Virus record (IMG/VR): IMGVR_UViG_3300025732_000155
Span: 1-33,039 of that record
DNA length: 33,039 nt
Origin: a virus
Strand: one strand, 5' to 3'
Part shown: positions 21,347 through 29,480 of the stretch, one piece after another
Position numbering within the stretch: position 1 is the stretch's first letter
How the letters are laid out: every line of letters begins with the position of its first letter
Notes under the pieces: generated by a model
Seen by the model: only the letters and a program-made list of their open reading frames with translations
Databases searched by the model: none
Told to the model about the DNA's origin: nothing
Position numbers and translations under genes: made by a program

Positions 21347-21768
21347 AAAAACAAAAAAGTAACGTGGCTTACCTTCAATACAAGGTGGTCGAACGTGTAG
21401 ACGAATGGGGTACACCCTATAAGGAACTGCGTCCATTGGACCTAAAGAAACATGACGATTTCCTGAATGAACTTGTAGAAGGTCAGATAGTCGATGGATT
21501 TTATGATGCCAACAAAGATGACGGTACGCTTGCACAGCTTGCCAAGATCCACGCCTGCATAAGGCAGATAGCAATTGATACTGGAGATAATTTCGAAGAC
21601 CTGAAGTTCGAGGTCAAGAAGATGTCGGGACTTTGCGTTGCGAAAGAAATCAACGGCGAAAAGTTCCTTGTTTGCAAATCATTCAGCAAATGCAGTAAGG
21701 AAGAACTGGGATTGGTTATTGAAACGATAGTCCAAATCGGAGACACCGTTGGAATCAATTTTCGCTGA
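21343..21768 (+). CDS. NinB-like or related phage recombination protein (tentative)
   Basis: 141 aa. After a basic N-terminus the C-terminal half reads as helices around FEDLKFEVKKMSGLC and SFSKCSKEELGLVIETIVQ, then GINF. This resembles the end of NinB-type proteins of the lambda nin region, where a similar K-S-x-S-x-x-x-KEE segment precedes a final helix. NinB binds ssDNA and helps recombination. The match is weak and by memory only. The 3' end overlaps the convergent minus-strand gene by 14 nt. Confidence 0.45.
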   Translation: MKKQKSNVAYLQYKVVERVDEWGTPYKELRPLDLKKHDDFLNELVEGQIVDGFYDANKDDGTLAQLAKIHACIRQIAIDTGDNFEDLKFEVKKMSGLCVAKEINGEKFLVCKSFSKCSKEELGLVIETIVQIGDTVGINFR

Positions 21769-22051
21769 TTCCGTTTTCAAGATCCTCTTTGCTCAATTCC
21801 TTTATCAGACCAAGTTCCTCAGCCTTCATTTCGAATTCAGTCAGGAAACTGCTTACGGTTATAAGATGCTCTTCGAGCTCTGTTGACGGTGCGCCGTTCT
21901 GGTCGATCATCTTCTTTGCAAACTCTACAAACTTATCGCGTCCATACTGCTCAACAAGGTACTGGACAAGATTTTGAACCCTTGCCATATATGCGGATGA
22001 TACTTTCATATCAACAACCGCATCGTTTGGAATTACTTTAAACTTATCCAT
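21755..22051 (-). CDS. Hypothetical helical protein
   Basis: 98 aa (MDKFKVIPNDAVVDMKVSS), mostly helical, acidic at the end (ELSKEDLENGISEN), no signal or membrane part. It is on the minus strand amid plus-strand genes, converging with the gene before and diverging from the uracil-DNA glycosylase gene with only 12 nt between start codons, so any promoter must lie inside the glycosylase gene. Not recognised. Confidence 0.6.
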   Translation of the reverse strand: MDKFKVIPNDAVVDMKVSSAYMARVQNLVQYLVEQYGRDKFVEFAKKMIDQNGAPSTELEEHLITVSSFLTEFEMKAEELGLIKELSKEDLENGISEN

Positions 22052-22063
22052 AATCTATTGTTT

Positions 22064-22777
22064 ATGAGCGTAAATATAGAAGAAATAAAGCACAAACTAT
22101 ACGAAAAACTCAAACCTTCAGGCTGGGGTGACAGATTCAAAACATTCATACTCAGCGAAGACTTTGACAAAATCATACAAAAGCTTGAAAGCGAAGCCCT
22201 TGAGGGTAAACGATTTGTTCCACAGATGAAGTATGCCTTCTCAGCGTTTGAGAAATGCCCTTATGATAAATTGAGGGTAGTCATTGTAGGACAGGATCCC
22301 TATCCTTATTTAAACGTACCAGACGGTATGGCTTTCAGCTGTAGTCTAAGAGGTAAACCAGAGGCCAGCCTCAGGTATATGTTCCAAGCCATAAAAGACA
22401 CTGTATATAAAGACGACCCTGAATCCTACATAGAGGAACCCGACCTCACAAGATGGTCTGAACAGGGCGTATTGCTGTTGAATTCAGCTTTGACTGTCAC
22501 AATAGGCAAACCCAATTCGCATCAGATGATGTGGCGTCCTTTCATGGCATTCCTTTATGATATCCTAGGTTGGTATAATCCAGGTCTCATATATGTATTC
22601 CTTGGTAAGACCGCTGCGCAATGGGCGGATGGTATTCCTGACAATTGTCATAAGCTGTTTGCGACGCATCCAGCGTCCGCCGCACACAACAACATGGAGA
22701 AATGGGATTGTAAAGACGTATTCTGCGAAGTCAACAGACTTCTTGAAAAGATGAACGGAGAAAGGATTATCTGGTGA
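22064..22777 (+). CDS. ung: Uracil-DNA glycosylase, family 1
   Basis: 237 aa from the ATG at 22064 (a TTG at 22058 is also in frame). The water-activating loop is GQDPY at 76-80 with catalytic Asp 78; the LLLNS segment at 137-141 and the HPASAAH motif with His 202 complete the family signature. The enzyme cuts uracil from DNA, starting base-excision repair of deaminated cytosine or misincorporated dUMP. Its presence implies that the phage genome does not itself contain uracil in place of thymine. The stop overlaps a convergent minus-strand gene by 11 nt. Confidence 0.9.
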   Translation: MSVNIEEIKHKLYEKLKPSGWGDRFKTFILSEDFDKIIQKLESEALEGKRFVPQMKYAFSAFEKCPYDKLRVVIVGQDPYPYLNVPDGMAFSCSLRGKPEASLRYMFQAIKDTVYKDDPESYIEEPDLTRWSEQGVLLLNSALTVTIGKPNSHQMMWRPFMAFLYDILGWYNPGLIYVFLGKTAAQWADGIPDNCHKLFATHPASAAHNNMEKWDCKDVFCEVNRLLEKMNGERIIW

Positions 22778-23171
22778 TCAGAGTCAGAGCGATAATACTG
22801 GCTGCGATATAAAGATAGAATTTGATCTTTGTAGCCCTATGATGCTTGGCTTCATTCTTGAGTTCCTCCTCATAGTTCTTAGCCAATTGGTCGCTGTCCT
22901 CCAACATAGTCTTGCCAAGTTTAATCTCAGAATCTTTTGCGGAGATTATATCCTCTTGTGCGGACATTACTGAATCTCTGACTGCGATCTCCTCCTGTAA
23001 AATGGAGACTATCGTATCGCATTCGGTTCCTTCTATCACCTTCATCGCTATCGCACGCATTTCGCTGCGGTCATAGCAATGAACGGTATCAGAATCCAAT
23101 CGTAGTGTTTGCGCGGATGATGCTGTCCAACTGATGGATATTAGCATCAGAAACAAATTTTTTCTGATCAC
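22767..23171 (-). CDS. Spanin partner-like envelope protein, pair B
   Basis: 134 aa. Signal peptide (MIRKNLFLMLISISWTASSA), a long charged coiled coil (residues about 45-110, with EEELKNEAKHHRATK) and a C-terminal transmembrane helix (FYLYIAASIIALTLI). There is no lipobox Cys, so it is not a classical outer spanin. Its start lies 83 nt inside the preceding inner-spanin-like gene, in a different frame. The architecture matches the plus-strand gene at 17747-18184. Converges on the uracil-DNA glycosylase gene with overlapping stops. Confidence 0.5.
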   Translation of the reverse strand: MIRKNLFLMLISISWTASSAQTLRLDSDTVHCYDRSEMRAIAMKVIEGTECDTIVSILQEEIAVRDSVMSAQEDIISAKDSEIKLGKTMLEDSDQLAKNYEEELKNEAKHHRATKIKFYLYIAASIIALTLITR

Positions 23172-23436
23172 GGTATTTAATTATGACTTTAGACTTATAT
23201 TTGGACAAAGCCTCCAGGCTGTCTTTGTAAACGGCAATGGACTGTAACAGAGAATCGTTTGTGTGATTCAAGACAACGATACTGTCCATTGCAGCCTTCC
23301 TATCCTTGGCGATTTTGTCTATTGCCTGTTGGGTCTTCACCAAAGTGGTGTCCGCCTCACGGAGTAGATAGATCGACCCTAATAAGATCAATACTATGGC
23401 TATGAAGCCGACCCATTTGTAAGTTGACTGTTGCAT
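23089..23436 (-). CDS. Inner spanin-like protein, pair B
   Basis: 115 aa. N-terminal transmembrane helix (WVGFIAIVLILLGSIYLL, about residues 8-25), then an extended coiled coil (KTQQAIDKIAKDRKAAMD), then KVIIKYRDQKKF and a polar end. This equals the layout of pair A's first gene, including the I/V-Y/K-K..QK segment near the same place. As an Rz-like protein it would sit in the inner membrane with its coiled coil in the periplasm. It has a good promoter candidate immediately upstream. Lysis function inferred. Confidence 0.55.
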   Translation of the reverse strand: MQQSTYKWVGFIAIVLILLGSIYLLREADTTLVKTQQAIDKIAKDRKAAMDSIVVLNHTNDSLLQSIAVYKDSLEALSKYKSKVIIKYRDQKKFVSDANIHQLDSIIRANTTIGF

Positions 23437-23440
23437 AAGA

Positions 23441-23472
23441 CAAATCTATGACAAATTAAACAAACATCCAAA
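23441..23472 (-). promoter_or_regulatory. Promoter of spanin-like pair B (Bacteroidota type)
   Basis: On the minus strand: TTTG (23472-23469), 20-nt spacer, TAGATTTG (23448-23441), a perfect match to TAnnTTTG. Only 4 nt (TCTT) separate the box from the ATG at 23436, so the transcript would start at or next to the start codon. The -33 element overlaps the start codon of the divergent gene. Confidence 0.6.
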
Positions 23473-23954
23473 TGATTGAAAATGAACATTACAGGATAAG
23501 TCTCACCAAGTCGCCCATCACGGACAAGATGAGGGAGGATGTTGAATCCTTCAAACGCAAATTTGAACTGAAATACAGGGTAACTCCTTATGTTTCAGTC
23601 AATACCAGAAGAAGTTACATAGGAGAACTGAGCATGGCTGACCTTCTTAACTTGGTGAACAAGAAAATGACACAGCATTACGAAAGAAAGACAGCAAGCA
23701 TACTCGACATGACCAGGAAAAGACCTGTTATAACCTACAGACAAATCTTCTGCAAGCTGGCGATGAGTCTTGGATACGGGCCTACTTCGATAAGCAAGTT
23801 CATAAACAGGAACCATGCGACTGTCATACATTCCGTACACCTTATCGACAATCTCATAGAGACTGGACATAAGGACATAATACACGCCGTTCAAGAGATG
23901 TATGCTGAAATAGAAAAGTATTTATCAGAAAAGGAATATGAAAAACTTATTTGA
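23472..23954 (+). CDS. DnaA domain IV-like DNA-binding protein
   Basis: 160 aa with no ATPase domain. Residues 81-130 match the C-terminal duplex DNA-binding domain of DnaA: a basic TRKRPVITYRQIFCKLA helix, then SISKFINRNHATVIHS, which corresponds to the DnaA signature ending DHTTVLHA. The N-terminal 80 residues are unlike DnaA. Bacterial DnaA binds origin boxes; a free-standing domain IV could mark the phage origin, recruit the helicase loader, or compete with host DnaA. It is the first gene of the replication block, divergent from spanin-like pair B by 35 nt, and overlaps the next gene by 17 nt. Confidence 0.7.
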   Translation: MIENEHYRISLTKSPITDKMREDVESFKRKFELKYRVTPYVSVNTRRSYIGELSMADLLNLVNKKMTQHYERKTASILDMTRKRPVITYRQIFCKLAMSLGYGPTSISKFINRNHATVIHSVHLIDNLIETGHKDIIHAVQEMYAEIEKYLSEKEYEKLI

Positions 23955-24513
23955 CAAGATATCTGAGAAGGGATTGAATCCCAACCAGCTCTATCTGCTG
24001 TACTGCATAAAGGAATGCTACGAACCCCAGAACATCAATGTCTACGTTGATGCCAGGGCGTTGAAGTCCATGGGATACATAGACAAAGAACTGTTCCTTA
24101 CGGATTCAGGCAAGGCTTTGTTGGAAGAGATAGGATCCCTCATCAAATCAAAACCTGTGAAGAAAAGCATAGTTGTTGATGAGGACCTTGTCACAGCATA
24201 TCTTGAACTATGGCCCAAGATCAAACTGCCTAGCGGCAAGTATGCGAGGTCTGACAAGAAGAACATCACCAATAACCTCAAATGGTTCATGGAGAACTAT
24301 TCTTACGGACCTGAAACCATTCTCAAGGCCACCGCTGCATACATTGATGAATACGCCGCGGAGAATTACAAGTTCATGCGTACGAGCCAGTATTTCATAC
24401 GCAAGACAGACAACGACAAGAACGTATCCTCAGAGCTTGCCAATTACTGCGACATTCTGGAAAATGGTTCCTATGAACCACCTACTAATGATTTTGAAGA
24501 CAAGGTAGTATGA
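23938..24513 (+). CDS. Replication protein, possible helicase loader
   Basis: 191 aa. The N-terminal 65 residues look like a winged helix (LNPNQLYLLYCIKECYEPQ, then ELFLTDSGKALLEEI). The C-terminal part (AAYIDEYAAENYKFMRTSQY) resembles the end of phage replisome organiser proteins that precede the replicative helicase gene. It lies between the DnaA domain IV-like gene and the helicase gene, overlapping both. Function is inferred from place and from weak resemblance; no ATPase motif is seen. Confidence 0.45.
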   Translation: MKNLFDKISEKGLNPNQLYLLYCIKECYEPQNINVYVDARALKSMGYIDKELFLTDSGKALLEEIGSLIKSKPVKKSIVVDEDLVTAYLELWPKIKLPSGKYARSDKKNITNNLKWFMENYSYGPETILKATAAYIDEYAAENYKFMRTSQYFIRKTDNDKNVSSELANYCDILENGSYEPPTNDFEDKVV

Positions 24514-25529
24514 GTCTAAAAAAACAGAAATGGAAGAGCCAGAAGGAAGGTTTCCAAGAGGCTTTGTATTACATGAAAGGAAGACAGGATGGCATCATAA
24601 CGTCGTTCAAGACTCCTTGGAAAAGAATGAATGACGCTACCACAGATGGTCTCGAATGGGGATCAGTAACTGTCATAGGCGGTCGTCCTGGTACTGGTAA
24701 GACCTTGATCAAAGATCAGATCATACGCGAAGGCATCAAACTTAACTGCAGTCTTGACGAATACGAACAAGCCAAGTTCCCCTTCAGGGTATTGGAGTTC
24801 CAGTTTGAGATGGTCAACAAGGTTACCGCCATGCGTGAGTTCTCCAGTATTCTTGGCAAACCCTACAAGTATATCTGCTCCGCTGGAGAAAAGATATCAG
24901 ACGGCGACATGCATCTATGTCTTGAATACGCAAAGAAACGCGTCAACTATCCTATAGATGTTGTCGATGAACCCTGCACCGTGACAGAGTTCAAAGCGAC
25001 TGTCGCTGAGTACATGCGTTTCCATGGTGAGAAAGACAAGGATGACAACCTTATAGCCTATAAGAACACCATAGTCACTCTTGATCACAGTTTATTACTT
25101 AAAAAATCAAATACGGAAAAAGACAAGTACGACACATTGTATAATTTTGGAGAGGCTGTTACGGAACTAAAGAGAAAATATCCGATTTGTTTTGTAATTT
25201 TAAGCCAGCTCAACCGCAACGTCGACAGCCCAGAACGCAACGAGAACGGTAAATACGGTAACTACATTCTCGATTCAGACATATTCGGAGCTGACGCTTT
25301 GTTGCAACATGCAGATACGTTGATAGGTCTGAACAGACCTGGCCAGAAGAGAATAAAGGAATACGGTCCTGACAGATACATTATAGACAACGATAGAATC
25401 CTTGCTATGCATTTTCTAAAATGTCGTAATGGGGATACAAGACTCAGTTTCTTCAAGGCGGAATACGAAAAGATGAAAATATCGGAGATACCCCCTCCTC
25501 CGAAAGCAGAAAAAAAACTAAAATTCTAA
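24510..25529 (+). CDS. DnaB-type replicative helicase (C-terminal domain form)
   Basis: 339 aa. A RecA-like helicase domain with Walker A GGRPGTGKT at 57-65, Walker B IVTLDHS at 188-194, and the SQLNR segment at 231-236 followed by the typical GADALLQHADTLIGL stretch. The N-terminal primase-interacting domain of bacterial DnaB is missing; only about 45 residues precede the core. It would form a hexamer that moves along the lagging strand template. The start overlaps the preceding gene by 4 nt. Codon use is the same as for the rest of the replication block. Confidence 0.85.
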   Translation: MSLKKQKWKSQKEGFQEALYYMKGRQDGIITSFKTPWKRMNDATTDGLEWGSVTVIGGRPGTGKTLIKDQIIREGIKLNCSLDEYEQAKFPFRVLEFQFEMVNKVTAMREFSSILGKPYKYICSAGEKISDGDMHLCLEYAKKRVNYPIDVVDEPCTVTEFKATVAEYMRFHGEKDKDDNLIAYKNTIVTLDHSLLLKKSNTEKDKYDTLYNFGEAVTELKRKYPICFVILSQLNRNVDSPERNENGKYGNYILDSDIFGADALLQHADTLIGLNRPGQKRIKEYGPDRYIIDNDRILAMHFLKCRNGDTRLSFFKAEYEKMKISEIPPPPKAEKKLKF

Positions 25530-25535
25530 TAAACA

Positions 25536-26099
25536 ATGGCTATTACGACAGGTAAAAAGATGATCAGTCCTGAAGAAAGGAAACGGATCATCGCAGAGAT
25601 GCGTGAATACCATATGCCTTATCTAAGTAAATTGGAGGACGGCACATGGCGCTTCATCGCGAAAATGAGGTATGGCTTTCCTCCTGACCGCAGCAAGTTC
25701 TTCGAGAACGAGATTGACGGCAGCAGGGAGCTCTACGTTGAATGGGTGAGCAGGTTCTATCAACCTGAGGACGACAGACGATTGTACAGATACAAGTTCA
25801 ATCCAGACTATTTGAGCGAATATCCAAAAGAGACCACTCCTGAAGGATATGAATGGTTCGTTGTACCAGCGGACAGATTTGAACTCGTGAAGGAAGGTGA
25901 AGTACATAAGGAACTTGTTCCAGAGAAGAAAGAGGTCTTTCAAGAAAGCCTTGATCTTGATTTCGATATCATCAATCCTGATGAGGATTGCCCCATGGAT
26001 AACATAACATTAAGGGATTGGGCCGCTATCCTATTGAAAGCGCCCGTATCAAGAAAAGAATGGTTGAATAAGCTAATCAAAGAATCATGTCAGAAATAA
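25536..26099 (+). CDS. Hypothetical protein in replication block
   Basis: 187 aa, charged, with no membrane segment. A central part rich in Arg/Tyr/Phe (FYQPEDDRRLYRYKFNPDYL) and an acidic C-terminal part with DLDFDIINPDEDC. Between the helicase and the Sak4-like ATPase, with a 13-nt overlap to the latter, so it is probably involved in replication or recombination. Not recognised. Confidence 0.6.
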   Translation: MAITTGKKMISPEERKRIIAEMREYHMPYLSKLEDGTWRFIAKMRYGFPPDRSKFFENEIDGSRELYVEWVSRFYQPEDDRRLYRYKFNPDYLSEYPKETTPEGYEWFVVPADRFELVKEGEVHKELVPEKKEVFQESLDLDFDIINPDEDCPMDNITLRDWAAILLKAPVSRKEWLNKLIKESCQK

Positions 26100-26839
26100 C
26101 ATTGCCCAAGCAAAAATCAGCAGCTGTACACAAAAGCCCTAAGAACCTGATAATCTTCTCCAAGCCAAAGGTCGGTAAGACTAGTCTATTGGCTGAGTTG
26201 GAAGATTGTCTCATCCTTGATTTGGAGAAAGGTTCTGATTACGTAGACGCCATGAAGATTGATGTATCCTCTGTAGAGGAGATCAAAGCCATCGGCGAAC
26301 AGATTAAGAAAGAAGGTTATCCATACAAGTATATCGCTTTGGATACCATAACAGCATTAGAAGAGATGTGCGTTCCATATGCGGAGCAGATCTACAGCAG
26401 GACAAGCATGGGTAAGAACTGGTTCACAGAGAAGACTGGTGGCAAAGCCGTTTACGGTTCTATCCTTAATCTTCCAAATGGCGCTGGTTATCCTTATCTG
26501 CGCGAAGCCTTTACAAAGGTTGTGGAGTATGTGAAGACGTTGGCGCCACGTGTTATCCTAGTGGGTCACATCAAGGACATCCTTCTGGAGAAAGCAGGTT
26601 CTGACTTCACGGCTTTGGATCTTGATCTGACAGGTAAACTGAAACGTATCACCACTTCACAGTCTGATGCTATAGGTTATCTCTATCGTAAAGGCAATAA
26701 GAACATACTCTCTTTCAAGACCACGGATGAAGTATCCTGCGGAGCGCGACCAGAACATCTGCGTAACGAGGAGATCGTCATCTCTGAGATTGTAGATGGT
26801 AAAATCATCACCAACTGGGATAAAGTTTATATCGATTAA
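26087..26839 (+). CDS. Sak4-like RecA-family ATPase
   Basis: 250 aa. Walker A SKPKVGKTS at 25-33 close to the N-terminus, Walker B-like YIALDTITAL, and VILVGHIKD, the typical layout of the short phage RecA/AAA_24 proteins called Sak4. These bind ssDNA and promote annealing together with a phage SSB, whose candidate gene comes next. The domain stands alone without RecA's N- or C-terminal extensions. Cotranscribed with the helicase and the SSB-like gene. Confidence 0.8.
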   Translation: MSEITLPKQKSAAVHKSPKNLIIFSKPKVGKTSLLAELEDCLILDLEKGSDYVDAMKIDVSSVEEIKAIGEQIKKEGYPYKYIALDTITALEEMCVPYAEQIYSRTSMGKNWFTEKTGGKAVYGSILNLPNGAGYPYLREAFTKVVEYVKTLAPRVILVGHIKDILLEKAGSDFTALDLDLTGKLKRITTSQSDAIGYLYRKGNKNILSFKTTDEVSCGARPEHLRNEEIVISEIVDGKIITNWDKVYID

Positions 26840-26864
26840 CAACTAACAACAAAAAAAGAAAAAA

Positions 26865-27557
26865 ATGCTAAGTACTAAAAACGTAAACATCGGAGGATCG
26901 GGTTCATTACCAAAGACATTGAGCCCTGGAAACGTAAAAGCAAAAATCAATTCAGTAATCCTGGAGGACCATCGCTTTAAAGAAGGCGGCAAACAGTTGA
27001 TACTGCATGTCGAGACTGAAGAGATCGGTAACGGTTTCGAAGGTTTCCTGATTGACAAGGACAACCCTGAGGCTGGAAGATACAAAGGTCAGATCGGCCG
27101 CGTAAGGACCAGCGAGTATCCTTATGTAACCGAGGAGACCAGATTCGGTCACGTAGACAGGGATGCTGAGATACTCAAGGCTGTAAAAAGCCTATGTACC
27201 GCGATCGGAGCAACCAAATGGTTCGACGACCAGGATGAGAAACATGAGACCATTGATGCGTTCATCGCAGCGTTCAACTCTGATGCGCCTTTCAAAGGCA
27301 AGATGCTTCACTTCTGTCTAGGCGGCAGGGAGTATACCAACGAAGGCGGTTATACCAACTATGACCTATTCCTTCCAAAGTTCAAGAAAGGCATGGTTCC
27401 TTATGAGGCTGTAGGAACCAAAGACAGCAAACTCATCCAGTTCGACGAGAGCGTCCATATCAAGAAGAAGGAGGCGAAAGTCGTTGAAAGCTTTGGCGAA
27501 GAGCCCGTTGTGGAGGCGCCAAAGAAGAAGTCCATAGCCAAGGACTTCGAACTCTAA
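26865..27557 (+). CDS. Single-stranded DNA-binding protein-like
   Basis: 230 aa. A beta-rich core (about residues 20-180) of the OB-like phage SSB type, followed by a flexible charged linker and the ending KSIAKDFEL, which has the acidic-hydrophobic form of SSB C-terminal tails that bind partner proteins. It directly follows the Sak4-like gene, as is common in phages. Its own A-rich leader (26840-26864) and the terminator after it suggest high expression. The SSB call rests on context, size and tail rather than on a diagnostic motif. Confidence 0.6.
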   Translation: MLSTKNVNIGGSGSLPKTLSPGNVKAKINSVILEDHRFKEGGKQLILHVETEEIGNGFEGFLIDKDNPEAGRYKGQIGRVRTSEYPYVTEETRFGHVDRDAEILKAVKSLCTAIGATKWFDDQDEKHETIDAFIAAFNSDAPFKGKMLHFCLGGREYTNEGGYTNYDLFLPKFKKGMVPYEAVGTKDSKLIQFDESVHIKKKEAKVVESFGEEPVVEAPKKKSIAKDFEL

Positions 27558-27573
27558 TAAGTTAAAAAAACAT

Positions 27574-27608
27574 GGGGAGGGTATGGACAACGTATCCTCC
27601 CCTTTTTT
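27574..27608 (+). terminator. Rho-independent terminator
   Basis: Ten-bp stem with one G-U (27574-27583 with 27593-27602), 9-nt loop, six T (27603-27608). It follows the SSB-like gene by 16 nt. Confidence 0.85.
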
Positions 27609-27615
27609 ATCTTTC
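27608..27615 (+). promoter_or_regulatory. -7 box candidate for the primase gene
   Basis: TATCTTTC, 7 of 8 matches to TAnnTTTG, starting in the T-run of the terminator and ending 4 nt before the ATG at 27620. The -33 position falls in the terminator loop but matches TTTG poorly. Confidence 0.35.
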
Positions 27616-27619
27616 GCGG

Positions 27620-28624
27620 ATGATAAGCACAAAGAAAATCGTACTTGATAATGTAAACGACATCCCATCCACATGGATATTTGAACATTACCTGTCGTTA
27701 TCCACGCCTTTGTATGGACAGGAGATAAAGATAAAATCAGTATTCAATCCTACAGAAAGGACGCCTAGCATGTCCATATACCCAAGCAAAAGTGGCGGCA
27801 AGTATGTCTTCATGGATTTCAGCAGCGGTACCAAGGGTGACGGATATGATCTTGTCAAGGCCATTTATAACATAAGTCCCCGCGAGGCTGTCATAAAGGT
27901 CATTACTGATTACAAAGCCTATGTCAAGAACAACAAGGTCTGCAAGGATGAGATAGTAGCGGTAAGCAAGTTCGCGGTTGTTGATTATGAATCACGCAAC
28001 TGGAACAGCGACGATGCGAAGTTCTGGACCAAGTTCGGAATAGGCTCCAAGAGTCTGGAACAATACAACGTCATGCCGCTTAAGAGTTTCGACATGGCCA
28101 GGGAAAGCGAAAAGATAACCGTCGCAAACGCTTTCCTGTATGGATATTTCAGGGATGACGGAAAACTGTACAAGGTATACCAACCAAAAAACCATGACCA
28201 TAAGTTCATAAAGGTCCTGCGTCACATCCAGGGTATCGATCAGCTCACCTATGAGAAACCCAATCTTGTAATAGCAAGCTCCCTTAAGGATTTGTTATCG
28301 TTCAACGGTCTTGGCTTCAAGACAATAGAATGCGTAGCTCCTGATTCGGAGAACACGCTGATACCAGAGGACACGATGTGGAAACTTAAAGACAAGTATG
28401 AGACGATCACCACGCTCTTCGACAACGATGAGGCGGGGAAGAAAGCATTAGAGCGTTATAAGACAAAGTATGGAGTGGACGGCTTCACATTGGATCTGGA
28501 GAAAGATGTATCGGATTCGATAGCCAAATACGGAAAGGAACACGTGAAGGATAATTTGATACCTTTACTGACTGAAAGTATCTACACCTGCAGGAGATGC
28601 AACGGGACTTCAACATTGGCATAG
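27620..28624 (+). CDS. DnaG-like primase lacking zinc ligands
   Basis: 334 aa from the ATG at 27620; the frame is open to 27572, but that part lies in the terminator. Residues 39-80 align with the CHC2 zinc-finger region of DnaG (FNPTERTPSMSIYP, later GTKGDGYDLV), yet the Cys and His ligands are replaced. Residues 214-280 are a Toprim domain: NLVIASSLKDLLSF takes the place of the usual Glu-Gly motif, as I recall for some phage primases, and LFDNDEAGKKA holds the metal-binding DxD. It would make RNA primers for the phage fork. The C-terminus has a lone CRRC pair. It overlaps the resolvase gene by 28 nt. Confidence 0.75.
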   Translation: MISTKKIVLDNVNDIPSTWIFEHYLSLSTPLYGQEIKIKSVFNPTERTPSMSIYPSKSGGKYVFMDFSSGTKGDGYDLVKAIYNISPREAVIKVITDYKAYVKNNKVCKDEIVAVSKFAVVDYESRNWNSDDAKFWTKFGIGSKSLEQYNVMPLKSFDMARESEKITVANAFLYGYFRDDGKLYKVYQPKNHDHKFIKVLRHIQGIDQLTYEKPNLVIASSLKDLLSFNGLGFKTIECVAPDSENTLIPEDTMWKLKDKYETITTLFDNDEAGKKALERYKTKYGVDGFTLDLEKDVSDSIAKYGKEHVKDNLIPLLTESIYTCRRCNGTSTLA

Positions 28625-29106
28625 ACATAGGTAAGAAAGGAGCGATCGTAGTCCTGGCCAAACAGCCATGGACAAACGTCATCGATCCGCTTGTCATGCC
28701 TTTGATAGGAGACCAGGTTGATTATCATACTCTGTATGGTATACTTCATAGATATAAGAATACCGATTGCCATGTGATATTCGAGAAATTAGGTGTCATT
28801 TTTGGTACGGGCAAGTCAACAGCGTTTTCAATGGGCTACCAAGCGGGAGCCGTAGAGATGGCGTGCATAGCGTTGAACCTGCCTTATACCAAGGTACCTG
28901 CTAAACAATGGCAAAAGGAAATGTTTCAGGGCGTAGAAGAAATTACCAAGCCAGGTAAATCATCAAGGGATACAAAGGCGATGGCTCTTATCGCAGCCAA
29001 GCGCTTGTTCCCTGATTACAAATTGACCATCGGACGAGCCACTACTCCGCACGACGGGGTAGTGGACGCCCTGCTGATGGCAGACTATTGTAAAAGAAAA
29101 ATTTAA
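28597..29106 (+). CDS. RuvC-like Holliday junction resolvase
   Basis: 169 aa with an RNase H fold: IGIDIGKKGAI carries the first catalytic Asp (residue 10), VIFEKLG the Glu (residue 63), and HDGVVDALLMADY the final acids (Asp 153, 157). This is the RuvC/YqgF-like pattern of phage resolvases, which cut four-way junctions made by recombination and clear branched DNA before packaging. It starts within the primase gene (28-nt overlap) and abuts the next gene. Confidence 0.8.
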   Translation: MQRDFNIGIDIGKKGAIVVLAKQPWTNVIDPLVMPLIGDQVDYHTLYGILHRYKNTDCHVIFEKLGVIFGTGKSTAFSMGYQAGAVEMACIALNLPYTKVPAKQWQKEMFQGVEEITKPGKSSRDTKAMALIAAKRLFPDYKLTIGRATTPHDGVVDALLMADYCKRKI

Positions 29107-29480
29107 TGAATCTAGATCCCGAGACAACCGAGCGGTTGATTGGGATGGTCAGTAGCAAAGACAAGGGGGACCGTACCCTTGCTTATGGAATACTCCATGA
29201 GTATTTCACGCATATCATGTTCTCATTCAAAAGGAACATAGGTTATCTGCTGCTCATCCACAAGAACGTACCTGGTTGGGATGATGATGATGACAATCAA
29301 GTCAAGTTCTCAAGGATGATGCAGAGTCATGCGCCCAGTAACAGCGGTTTTTATAGTTATAGTGACATAATAAACATAACTGACTTTGCTGTGAAGCAAT
29401 CTGACCAGGATCAACGCCGTATGGTTTATGAATACGCATGTAAAAGCATGCGGGAAACACTTAAGATAAATGAAAAATGA
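29106..29480 (+). CDS. Hypothetical protein
   Basis: 124 aa, helical, with an acidic run (WDDDDDN) and a Lys/Arg-rich C-terminus. Not recognised. Start shares a base with the resolvase stop (TAATG), and the stop overlaps the next start (ATGA), so it belongs to the primase-resolvase operon. Confidence 0.6.
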   Translation: MNLDPETTERLIGMVSSKDKGDRTLAYGILHEYFTHIMFSFKRNIGYLLLIHKNVPGWDDDDDNQVKFSRMMQSHAPSNSGFYSYSDIINITDFAVKQSDQDQRRMVYEYACKSMRETLKINEK

